From contig DQIG01000074.1 of the NCBI GenBank assembly GCA_003525885.1, forward strand, positions 1 through 12,526: DNA of 12,526 bases, written 5' to 3'. How positions within the stretch are numbered: the stretch's first letter is position 1; every line of letters begins with the position of its first letter. The notes below the pieces were generated by a model. That model did no database searches. It saw only the letters and a list, made by a program, of their open reading frames with translations, and was not told the origin of the DNA. Origin of the DNA: Stenotrophomonas sp. (GTDB taxonomy: Bacteria > Pseudomonadota > Gammaproteobacteria > Xanthomonadales > Xanthomonadaceae). Positions 6,370 through 12,428 of the stretch are shown here, piece by piece. Both the position numbers and the translations under genes were made by a program.

Positions 6370-6431
6370 ATGCCCGCTCCGCCGATCGAGGCGGGCATTG
6401 CCGCATCCGTAACGGCGCGCCTGACGCGCCG
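6370..6431 (+). promoter_or_regulatory. Two strong hairpins in the leader of the histone-like gene
   Basis: ATGCCCGC (6370-6377) pairs with GCGGGCAT (6391-6398) around a 13-nt loop. CGGCGCG (6413-6419) pairs with CGCGCCG (6425-6431) around CCTGA. They lie 79-140 nt before the start codon. Neither is followed by a T run, so they are not simple terminators; a role in mRNA stability or translational control is possible but unproven. Confidence 0.4.
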
Positions 6432-6509
6432 GCGGTCCCCGCACGCAGCATCCGCGGGTTTGATCCAACTGGGCGTTTCAACTCCCTATCACTGACGAGG
6501 AGCCATCCC

Positions 6510-7028
6510 ATGGCAACCAAGAAAGCTGCGAAGAAGAAGCCCGCCGCCAAGAAAGCGGTGAAGAAGGTCGCGAAGAAGGCCGCTGCCAAGAAGGCAGTGA
6601 AGAAGGTCGCGAAGAAGGCGACCGCCAAGAAGGCAGTGAAGAAGGCTGCGAAGAAGGTCGCCAAGAAGACCACTGCGAAGAAGGCAGTGAAGAAGGCGGC
6701 GAAGAAGGTAGCCAAGAAGTCCACTGCCAAGAAGGCCGTCAAGAAGACCGCGAAGAAGGCCGTCAAGAAGGTAGCCAAGAAGGCCACCAAGAAGACTGCC
6801 AAGAAGGCCACGGCCCGCAAGCCGGCCAAGAAGGTCGCAAAGAAGGCGACTGCCAAGAAGGCCGTCAAGAAGACCGCCAAGAAGGCAGTAAAGAAGACCG
6901 CGAAGAAGGCCACCAAGAAGGCTGCCCCGAAGAAGGCAGCGAAGAAGGTTGCCAAGCGCAAGCCGGCCGCCCGCAAGAAGAAGGCCGCTCCGGTCGCTCT
7001 GCCGGCAACCCCGGCGCCGCTGATCTAA
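6510..7028 (+). CDS. Histone H1-like Lys/Ala-repeat DNA-binding protein
   Basis: A 172-residue, extremely basic protein made almost wholly of imperfect KKA-type repeats such as AKKAVKKVAKKA, resembling the C-terminal tail of eukaryotic histone H1, chlamydial HctB and the AlgP/H1-like proteins of pseudomonads and xanthomonads. It contains no acidic, aromatic, Gly, Cys, His, Asn or Gln residue. After about residue 155 it changes to a neutral tail, APVALPATPAPLI. There is no separate folded domain. It probably binds DNA non-specifically as a nucleoid-associated protein. The ATG at 6510 has GAGGAG (6497-6502) seven bases upstream. It is monocistronic, with its own promoter and a strong terminator. 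The repeated AAGAAGG-rich DNA makes length variation between strains likely. The family is clear; the cellular role is inferred. Confidence 0.88.
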   Translation: MATKKAAKKKPAAKKAVKKVAKKAAAKKAVKKVAKKATAKKAVKKAAKKVAKKTTAKKAVKKAAKKVAKKSTAKKAVKKTAKKAVKKVAKKATKKTAKKATARKPAKKVAKKATAKKAVKKTAKKAVKKTAKKATKKAAPKKAAKKVAKRKPAARKKKAAPVALPATPAPLI

Positions 7029-7052
7029 GTACTTCCCGATAGCCGCATCCTG

Positions 7053-7094
7053 AAACCCCCTTCCCTGGCTGCCCAGCGGGGAGGGGGTTTTTTT
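7053..7094 (+). terminator. Intrinsic terminator after the histone-like gene
   Basis: Long stem AAACCCCCTTCCC (7053-7065) / GGGGAGGGGGTTT (7078-7090) with one G-U pair, a 12-nt loop able to form an inner GCTG/CAGC stem, and a run of seven T (7088-7094). It lies 25 bp after the stop codon. Confidence 0.95.
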
Positions 7095-7106
7095 ATGGGC
7101 CTGTTT

Positions 7107-7130
7107 GTAGAGCCGAGCCGTGCCCGACTG
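7107..7130. repeat. Degenerate single SMAG-type REP element
   Basis: GTAG (7107-7110) followed by AGCCGAGC (7111-7118), CGT, GCCCGACT (7122-7129). The first 13 bases, GTAGAGCCGAGCC, are identical to the left unit at 3536. The right arm has two changes: as plus-strand RNA they give C-A and A-C mismatches, but as minus-strand RNA they give U-G and G-U wobbles. It lies between the histone-gene terminator and the end of the lysR-type gene. Confidence 0.7.
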
Positions 7131-7148
7131 CTTTTCTGACGGTCGACG

Positions 7149-8042
7149 CTAGCCCTGCGGTGCCGGTGGAAAACGCTCCACCAGGAAATCGAGGAAGCTG
7201 CGCAGGCGGGTGGAGTGGTAACGGTCGTGCGCATAAACCACGTGCATCGGCCGACCGGCCTGGCCGTGCCCTGGGAGCAGCTGCACCAGTCGCCCAGCCT
7301 CGACATCGGCAGCCAGCAGCAGCGCTGACTGCAGCACGATACCCAGGCCATGCAGCGCCGCCGAACGCAGCGCTTCGCCATTGTTGATCTGCAGCCTGCC
7401 GTCGGGCACGTGGTCGAGCTCGCCAGCGTCGGCCTGCAGCCATTGCGCAAGTGCACTCGGTTCGAACGACAGGCATTGATGGCCGGCAAGTGCCTGCACG
7501 CTGTGTGGCGTGCCATGCCTGGCCAGATACGCCGGCGAGGCGCACATCATCAGGCGATAGGGGGTCAGTGCTCGCGCCACCAGCACGCTGCTGTCGGCCA
7601 GCGTGCCGATCCGAAGCGCCGCTTCGAAGCCCTCTTCTGCAAGGTCCACCACACGATCGGTCAGCGTGGCTTCGACCCGGACGTCCGGATAGCGCACCAT
7701 GTACTCGGCCAGAGCCGGTACCAGCGCATGCGTACCGAAGATCACCGGTGCACTGATGCGCAGCGTGCCCGCCGGTGCCAGGTGCTGGTGCTGAGCCTGC
7801 GCGTCGGTTTCCTCCACCAGGCGCAGGATCTCCTGGCAGCGCGTGTAGTAGTCCTCACCGAACGGTGTCATGTGCTGGCGCCGGGTGGTACGGCTCAACA
7901 ACTGCATGCCCAGTCGTGCTTCCAATGCACGCAGGTGCTTGCCGGCCATCGTCGCGGAGATATCCATCGCCGCCGCCGCTGCACTGAGGCTGCCCTTGTC
8001 CACGATCAGCACGTAGACCTGCATGCTTTCCAGCAGGTTCAT
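7149..8042 (-). CDS. LysR-type transcriptional regulator
   Basis: A 297-residue LysR-family regulator. The N-terminal winged helix-turn-helix spans about residues 3-60, with the recognition region GSLSAAAAAMDISATMAGKHLRALEARLG and the typical LLSRTTRRQHMTPFGEDYY following. The linker helix covers about 62-85. A substrate-binding domain (about 92-290) begins GTLRISAPVIFGTHALVPAL, as in the CrgA/AaeR-like group. The inducer is unknown. The start is the ATG read leftward from 8042; upstream GGGGTG is a poor ribosome site. It is divergent from the short-chain dehydrogenase across 114 bp, the usual arrangement for a LysR regulator and its target, and a 13-bp palindrome lies directly before its start codon, which suggests autoregulation. 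Regulation of the dehydrogenase is inference from position. Confidence 0.92.
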   Translation of the reverse strand: MNLLESMQVYVLIVDKGSLSAAAAAMDISATMAGKHLRALEARLGMQLLSRTTRRQHMTPFGEDYYTRCQEILRLVEETDAQAQHQHLAPAGTLRISAPVIFGTHALVPALAEYMVRYPDVRVEATLTDRVVDLAEEGFEAALRIGTLADSSVLVARALTPYRLMMCASPAYLARHGTPHSVQALAGHQCLSFEPSALAQWLQADAGELDHVPDGRLQINNGEALRSAALHGLGIVLQSALLLAADVEAGRLVQLLPGHGQAGRPMHVVYAHDRYHSTRLRSFLDFLVERFPPAPQG

Positions 8043-8045
8043 CTG

Positions 8046-8058
8046 ACACCCCGGGTGT
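8046..8058. promoter_or_regulatory. Palindrome in the lysR/SDR divergent region
   Basis: ACACCC-C-GGGTGT, a perfect 6+1+6 dyad, begins 4 bp from the lysR-type start codon. A second, imperfect dyad lies at 8081-8105, containing ATCA-GGGG-TGAT (8089-8100). Either could be the LysR regulator's operator; neither matches the ATC-N9-GAT form exactly. Confidence 0.4.
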
Positions 8059-8156
8059 TGAATGCTGAAACCTGCGCGGAGTTTATCAATCAGGGGTGAT
8101 CAAACAGCATGTCGTACAGGGGCCGGATTCGCCGGCCACGCTGACAGGAGAACACC

Positions 8157-8915
8157 ATGGACTTGAATCTTGCAGGCCGTACCGCGTTGGTGACGGGCGC
8201 GGCCAGCGGCATCGGTGCTGCCGTCGCCAGGCAGCTGGCGGCCCAGGGCGTGCGCGTTGCCATCACGTCGCGGCAGCGCGCCCCCCTGCAGGCGCTGGCG
8301 GCGCGGATCGAAGCCGAAGGCGGTGCAGCACCGGTCATCGTGGTCGGCGATGTCACTGTCGCCGGCGACGTCTGGTCCATCGCGGGGGCATCCCGCGAGG
8401 CATTGCAGCGTGTCGACATCCTGGTCAATGCCGCAGGGGGCTCCCGGCCGACCACGGTGGATGCCGATGATGAGGTCTGGGAGGAAGCGATCGCCCTGAA
8501 CTTCTCCGCCGCACGACGGCTGACCCAGGCGCTGTTGCCCGGCATGCAGGCGCAGTCATGGGGACGGGTGATCAATTTCAGCGGTTCGATGGAGCCACGT
8601 TCGGTGAACGCCGCCACCGCGGCGAAGGCGGCGCTTCATCTGTGGAGCAAGGGGCTGTCGTCGGAAGTGGCCGGGCAGGGCATTACGGTGAATGCGATTG
8701 CACCGGGGCGCATCAACAGCCCGCAGATCCTGGACCGCCTGCATCCCACCGAGGAAAGCCGACGCGCGTTCATCGCCAGCAACATCCCGATCGGACGCTT
8801 CGGTGAGCCGGACGAAGTGGCGCCGCTGGTGGCGTTCCTCGCCTCGCCGCTGGCCGGTTACATCACCGGTGCGGTCATTCCGGTGGACGGCGGCATGCAC
8901 TACTTCGCGCACTAG
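8157..8915 (+). CDS. Short-chain dehydrogenase/reductase lacking the catalytic Tyr
   Basis: A 252-residue Rossmann-fold protein of the classical SDR size. The cofactor-binding TGAASGIG spans 13-20, NAAG is at 91-94, the structural Asn is N115, serines sit at 142 and 144, and the C-terminal PVDGGMH is typical. R39 after the second beta strand (ITSRQR) suggests NADP(H). The active-site YxxxK is missing: K157 is present in NAATAAKAAL, but the residue four before it is A153. The reading frame is uninterrupted and otherwise well conserved, so this is not simple decay. It may be a divergent SDR subgroup with altered chemistry or a non-catalytic role. The start ATG has AGGAGA (8146-8151) five bases upstream. 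It is divergent from a LysR regulator. The substrate is unknown. Confidence 0.9.
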   Translation: MDLNLAGRTALVTGAASGIGAAVARQLAAQGVRVAITSRQRAPLQALAARIEAEGGAAPVIVVGDVTVAGDVWSIAGASREALQRVDILVNAAGGSRPTTVDADDEVWEEAIALNFSAARRLTQALLPGMQAQSWGRVINFSGSMEPRSVNAATAAKAALHLWSKGLSSEVAGQGITVNAIAPGRINSPQILDRLHPTEESRRAFIASNIPIGRFGEPDEVAPLVAFLASPLAGYITGAVIPVDGGMHYFAH

Positions 8916-8935
8916 CGCTGCGGAACCAAAAGAAC

Positions 8936-8961
8936 AAGAAAAAGGCGGCCCGCAGGCCGCC
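8936..8961 (-). terminator. Intrinsic terminator of the beta-lactamase-family gene
   Basis: Read on the minus strand: GGCGGCC, loop TGCG, GGCCGCC, then TTTTTCTT. It lies 28 bp beyond the stop of the minus-strand gene and between convergent genes. On the plus strand the same 7-bp stem is followed only by CTTCATG, so it would terminate the dehydrogenase transcript poorly. Confidence 0.9.
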
Positions 8962-8989
8962 CTTCATGCTCACGGTCGAGCCCGCCTGA

Positions 8990-10387
8990 TCAGCGCGGCG
9001 AAGCCACCGCGCGATTGCCCGAGGCGCCCTTGCCCTTGCGCTTGTCCTGCTGCGCCGGGCTGGCGCCCTCGGCCATCAGGTTGTCGCTGCCGAAGTCGGT
9101 GTCCACGTCCAGCCAGCGCTGCGCCGGAAGGCCGAGCGCGGAGTCGAGCACGGTCGGCAGCAGGCCGCTGGGCAGGCCGCTCTCGCCATTCCAGAGGATG
9201 GCGATGCCAAGATCGCGTTCCGGCACCAGCGCGACCAGGCCGCGATAGCCCTGCACGGCACCGGCATGGAACACCACGTCGTGGCCGGCGTAGTCGAAGG
9301 TACGCCAGCCCAGTGCGTAGCCGGCCGAATGCAGGCGCTCGCGGCGCCAGCCCGAACGCATCTCGCCGGGGGTGTTGATCAGGCTCGAATGCAGGGTCGC
9401 CAACAGCGGCGCCGGCAGCACGTCCGGCCGGTGCCCGGTGTGGGCCAGCAGCCACTGCGCCATGTCGCTGGCGCTGGCATTGACGCCAGCAGCCGGAGCA
9501 ACGCGGTAGTAGGTCGGTTTCGGCGTCAGTGAAACCCAGCCGTTGCGGCTGCGCACGTGCGGGCGCGCCCAGCGCGAGCTGGCCTGGATGCCGGCCAGGC
9601 CGAGGCTGGCATCGTTCATGCCCAGCGGCTTGAAGATGCGGCGCTCCACCGACTGCTCGTAGAAGCTACCGGAAGCGGCGTAGACGACGTCGCCGATCAG
9701 GCTGAAGGCCACGTTCTGGTAGGCGTAGCAGTCGCCCGGCAGGCACTTCAGGCTGGTGTTGGCCAGCTTCTGGGTCAGCGAGTAGTACTCGGCGTTGCCT
9801 TCGATGTCGCGGTCGTAGGCGTTGTACGGCAGGCCGACGCGATGGCTGAGCACGTCGGCCACGGTCAGGCGATCAGTGGCTTCCGGCGAGTTCAGACGGA
9901 AGCCCGGCACATAGTCGGTGACCTTGCTGTCCCAGCGCAGCGTGCCGTCGTTGACCAGCAGGCCGGCCATGGTGCCGGCGAAGGCCTTGGACAGCGACGC
10001 CAGGCGGAACACGGTGTGCGCATCGACCGGCAGCGGATTGTTGACGTCGGTAACGCCATAGCCGCGCGCGCTGAGGATGCGGCCACCCTGCACGATCGCC
10101 ACCGCCATGCCCGGCACGCGCTCGCCATAGGTGAGCTGCTGCGCCATCGACTCGATGTTGGCGACGTTGAAGCCTGCGGCCGGTGCCTGCACCTGCGGCA
10201 CCAGGCCGGTGCGGTAGGCGGCCGGCTGGGTGTGGGCAACGGCGGTGGCGGCCGATTCGATGTTGGCCGGCATCGGCGGCAATGCCGGCGGGGTCTGCGC
10301 GGTGGTGGACAAGGCAACGGGCATCAACATGCCCAGCAAACCGGTGGCCGCCGAACGGATCGGACGACGCAGGCTGTTCTTTTTCAT
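8990..10387 (-). CDS. Exported serine hydrolase of the beta-lactamase (class C / PBP4*-like) family
   Basis: A 465-residue protein with an N-terminal signal peptide: MKKNSLRRPIR, a hydrophobic core (about 14-27), and likely cleavage near STTA-QTPP (30/31). It is therefore periplasmic or secreted. Serine beta-lactamase/DD-peptidase motifs are in order: S131-LS-K134 (nucleophile and general base), Y223-Q-N225 (YxN), and H374-A-G376 in the KTG position. Two cysteines (C215, C220) in KCLPGDCYAYQN flank the YxN motif and may form a disulfide. The HxG third motif is more typical of esterases and D-aminopeptidases than of true beta-lactamases, so antibiotic hydrolysis should not be assumed. The C-terminal 25 residues (KRKGKGASGNR) are basic and probably disordered. 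The start at 10387 is chosen because of the signal peptide; upstream in-frame codons cross the promoter candidate. Confidence 0.9.
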   Translation of the reverse strand: MKKNSLRRPIRSAATGLLGMLMPVALSTTAQTPPALPPMPANIESAATAVAHTQPAAYRTGLVPQVQAPAAGFNVANIESMAQQLTYGERVPGMAVAIVQGGRILSARGYGVTDVNNPLPVDAHTVFRLASLSKAFAGTMAGLLVNDGTLRWDSKVTDYVPGFRLNSPEATDRLTVADVLSHRVGLPYNAYDRDIEGNAEYYSLTQKLANTSLKCLPGDCYAYQNVAFSLIGDVVYAASGSFYEQSVERRIFKPLGMNDASLGLAGIQASSRWARPHVRSRNGWVSLTPKPTYYRVAPAAGVNASASDMAQWLLAHTGHRPDVLPAPLLATLHSSLINTPGEMRSGWRRERLHSAGYALGWRTFDYAGHDVVFHAGAVQGYRGLVALVPERDLGIAILWNGESGLPSGLLPTVLDSALGLPAQRWLDVDTDFGSDNLMAEGASPAQQDKRKGKGASGNRAVASPR

Positions 10388-10672
10388 CGGTTGGACCCGT
10401 GCGCGACTGCTGATGGCGATTCTAGCGCCGCTTTTCCCCTGTGCACAAACAAAGCGAAGATGAATGCGCATCTCGTTGAAAAAGTTGGAATTTTGACGCC
10501 CCGAAAGCATGTGTCGGAACGTGTCATCCGGGCCCGGCCGCCGCGCCCGTCCGCAGGCGGGAAGGCGCGTCGTGCTGGCGATGTTGCGGTGCATTGGCTA
10601 ACGTACGCGCTTCACCGCCCCGGAGCCTGCCATGCCGCTGTCCAACCGCCGTCTTCAGGCGAGGGACACCGC
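10388..10672. other. Divergent intergenic region between the hydrolase and the transporter
   Basis: These 285 bp hold the minus-strand promoter candidate near the hydrolase, an AT-rich patch at about 10472-10497, a GC-rich imperfect hairpin around 10542-10569, and the transporter's 14-codon leader ORF. I could not identify a convincing plus-strand promoter or any other gene. Confidence 0.5.
10419..10448 (-). promoter_or_regulatory. Candidate promoter of the beta-lactamase-family gene
   Basis: On the minus strand, TTGTGC (10448-10443) serves as a -35 and TAGAAT (10424-10419) as a -10, with an 18-bp spacer. Transcription would start about 25 nt before the ATG at 10387. TAGAAT is the same -10 as that proposed for bioA. 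Confidence 0.45.
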
Positions 10673-10676
10673 GTGA
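10632..10676 (+). CDS. Possible 14-residue leader ORF overlapping the transporter start
   Basis: ATG at 10632 with GGAG (10622-10625) six bases upstream encodes MPLSNRRLQARDTA. Its TGA (10674-10676) overlaps the transporter's GTG (10673-10675) as GTGA. A well-spaced ribosome site and an overlapping stop/start are the features expected of a translationally coupled leader peptide. The ORF is very short, so chance is a real possibility. Confidence 0.35.
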   Translation: MPLSNRRLQARDTA

Positions 10677-12001
10677 GCGCGGTACGGGGAAAGGGGCCGC
10701 TGCAGGGCCTGGTGGCGGCGCTGCGCGAGTCGCCGGCACTGTGGTGGTCGTTCCTGTACTTCTTCTGCCTGCTCAGCGGTTACTACGTGCTGCGCCCGGT
10801 GCGTGAGGCAATGGCTGCCTCGGCCGATCTGGAGACGGTGTTCCCGCCTGTGCTGATCGCCTGGTTCGCCAGCCACGGCATCGCGTTGAAGGACTTCGTC
10901 CTGCAGTTCCTGTTCTCCTGCGTGTTCGTGATCATGCTGGTGCTGCAGCCGGTGTACGGTTGGCTGGTCAGCCGCTTCCCACGCCGTGTGTTCCTTCCCG
11001 TGGTGTACGGCTTCTTCATCGTCACCCTGCTGGGCTTCTACGCACTGTTCGACAGCCACGTACCAGGGCGGGGCATGGCCTTCTTCCTCTGGGTCATGGT
11101 GTTCAACCTGTTCGCGGTGGCGGTGTTCTGGAGCTTCATGGCCGATGTGTTCTCCAACGCACAGGCACGTGCCTACTACGGCTACATCGGTGCGGCCGGT
11201 ACCGTTGGCGCGTTCCTCGGCCCGTTGATCACCAGTGCGTTGGTGCAGCGCGTGGGCATCGCCAACCTCATGCTGGTGTCGGCGGGATTCCTGGTCGTGT
11301 GCCTGTTCTGCATCTGGCGGTTGCGGCATTGGGCGGTGCTGCGCGAACGCGAGCAGCAACTGGTCTCCGGCGAACAGCCGATGGGCGGCAGCGTGCTGGA
11401 CGGTCTGAAATTGATCGTGCGCGAGCCGCTGCTGCGCTGGCTGGCGGTGATGGTGGTGTTCGGCGTGGGCGTGGGCACGCTGCTGTACAACCAGCAGGCC
11501 AGCATCGTGCGCGCGGCCTTCACCGACCCGGCGGCCAGTACTGCGTTCTTCTCGCGCATCGACCTGGCGGTGAACGCGCTGGCGCTGCTGATGCAGGTGG
11601 GCCTGACCCGCTGGCTGCTGTCGCGCCACGGCATCGCGCCGGCGCTGCTGATTCCCGGTTTCGCGATCCTGATCGGCTTCTCGGTGCTGGCCGCCTCGCC
11701 GATGCCGTTGATGGTCGCGGTGGTGCAGGTGATGACCCGCGCCAGCGAGTTCGCACTGGCCAAGCCGGCGCGCGAGACGATCTACACCCGCGTGGACCGG
11801 CAGTGGCGCTACAAGGCCGGCGCGGCGATCGATACCGTGGTGTACCGCGGTGCGGACCTGGGTTTCACCTGGATCCACAAGGCGCTGAGCCTGTTCGGCT
11901 CGCACGTGGTGTTCATCGGCGGCGTGCTGGTGGCTGGCTTCATGACCCTGGCCGCGTTCGGCGTGCTGCGCGAAGAAAAGAAGCTGCCGCGCGACCGCTG
12001 A
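10673..12001 (+). CDS. MFS-type transporter, nucleotide (NTP/NDP) translocase-like
   Basis: A 442-residue polytopic inner-membrane protein with about 11-12 hydrophobic segments. The N-terminal YFFCLLSGYYVLRPVREAMA (29-48) and the late RETIYTRVDRQWRYKAGAAIDT (367-388) are the conserved stretches of a bacterial family related to the ATP/ADP translocases (Tlc/Npt), usually annotated only as MFS transporter. Free-living bacteria do not normally import ATP, so the substrate should be left open. A cytoplasmic loop at about 220-250 separates two halves. The start is GTG 10673 with GAGGGA (10661-10666) six bases upstream. The frame stays open for over 1 kb upstream, but that stretch is antisense to the hydrolase and not coding. 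Its start codon overlaps the stop of a small leader ORF. A hairpin repeat follows the stop. Confidence 0.85.
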   Translation: MSAVRGKGPLQGLVAALRESPALWWSFLYFFCLLSGYYVLRPVREAMAASADLETVFPPVLIAWFASHGIALKDFVLQFLFSCVFVIMLVLQPVYGWLVSRFPRRVFLPVVYGFFIVTLLGFYALFDSHVPGRGMAFFLWVMVFNLFAVAVFWSFMADVFSNAQARAYYGYIGAAGTVGAFLGPLITSALVQRVGIANLMLVSAGFLVVCLFCIWRLRHWAVLREREQQLVSGEQPMGGSVLDGLKLIVREPLLRWLAVMVVFGVGVGTLLYNQQASIVRAAFTDPAASTAFFSRIDLAVNALALLMQVGLTRWLLSRHGIAPALLIPGFAILIGFSVLAASPMPLMVAVVQVMTRASEFALAKPARETIYTRVDRQWRYKAGAAIDTVVYRGADLGFTWIHKALSLFGSHVVFIGGVLVAGFMTLAAFGVLREEKKLPRDR

Positions 12002-12008
12002 TTTTCCG

Positions 12009-12047
12009 GGGTCAGATGCCTTTCCCATGGGGAAAGGGATCTGACCC
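12009..12047. repeat. GGGTCAGAT...ATCTGACCC intergenic hairpin repeat
   Basis: An 18-bp stem with a single G-G mismatch: GGGTCAGAT (12009-12017) pairs with ATCTGACCC (12039-12047), then CCTTTCCC (12019-12026) pairs with GGGAAAGG (12030-12037) around a 3-nt loop. It starts 7 bp after the transporter stop. No T run follows on plus (GATTCTTCTTCCC). I recall similar GGGTCAGA/TCTGACCC palindromes as frequent intergenic repeats in Xanthomonadaceae; that is from memory. It may act as an mRNA 3'-end stabiliser or partial terminator before the DUF1304 gene. Confidence 0.8.
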
Positions 12048-12077
12048 GATTCTTCTTCCCTGTCCAAGGAACCGCGC

Positions 12078-12428
12078 ATGTACTGGATCGCACTCGCCCT
12101 GACCTTGCTGGTCGCACTGCTGCACGTCTATTTCCTGGTGCTGGAGATGTTCCTGTGGACCCGCCCACTGGGCCTGAAGACGTTCCGCAACACACCGGAG
12201 AAGGCCGAGACCACGCGCGTGCTGGCGGCCAACCAGGGCTTGTACAACGGCTTCCTGGCGGCGGGCATCGTGGTGGGGCTGGTGATCGATCAGCCGGTGC
12301 TGGTGACGTTCTCGCTGGCCTGCGTGGTGGTGGCGGGGTGCTATGGCGCCTACAGCGTGAGCCGCCGCATTTTCATGATCCAGGCGGTGCCGGCGATCCT
12401 GGCGCTGGTTCTTCGCGCGGTGGCGTAG
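12078..12428 (+). CDS. DUF1304 family small integral membrane protein
   Basis: A 116-residue protein with four hydrophobic segments (about 2-24, 56-72, 75-92 and 97-114), the size and layout of the DUF1304 family. Conserved-looking polar residues are H16 and E23 in HVYFLVLEMFLW and N52-Q53 with N57 in ANQGLYNGFLA. The function of this family is not known. The ATG at 12078 has AAGGAA (12066-12071) six bases upstream. It lies 76 bp after the transporter, with a large hairpin repeat between them, so co-transcription is possible but would cross that hairpin. The stop TAG (12426-12428) is preceded by G, but no REP palindrome follows. Confidence 0.88.
   Translation: MYWIALALTLLVALLHVYFLVLEMFLWTRPLGLKTFRNTPEKAETTRVLAANQGLYNGFLAAGIVVGLVIDQPVLVTFSLACVVVAGCYGAYSVSRRIFMIQAVPAILALVLRAVA

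Noticed and set aside
6293..6976. Minus-strand frame rich in Phe, Ala and Val opposite the histone-like gene
   Set aside because: It is the reverse reading of AAG/GCC repeats, which gives an artificial membrane-like protein with no ribosome site support.
6510..7000. CRISPR-like or tandem-repeat array
   Set aside because: The repeats are in-frame Lys/Ala codons of a protein, with no uniform repeat unit and no unique spacers.
9557..10672. Long in-frame N-terminal extension of the transporter
   Set aside because: It runs antisense through the hydrolase gene and its promoter. The ribosome site and GTG at 10673 fit the family's N terminus.
10655..12079. A 474-codon minus-strand frame opposite the transporter
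   Set aside because: Its His/Gln/Arg-rich composition without any domain is typical of antisense to a hydrophobic GC-rich gene.
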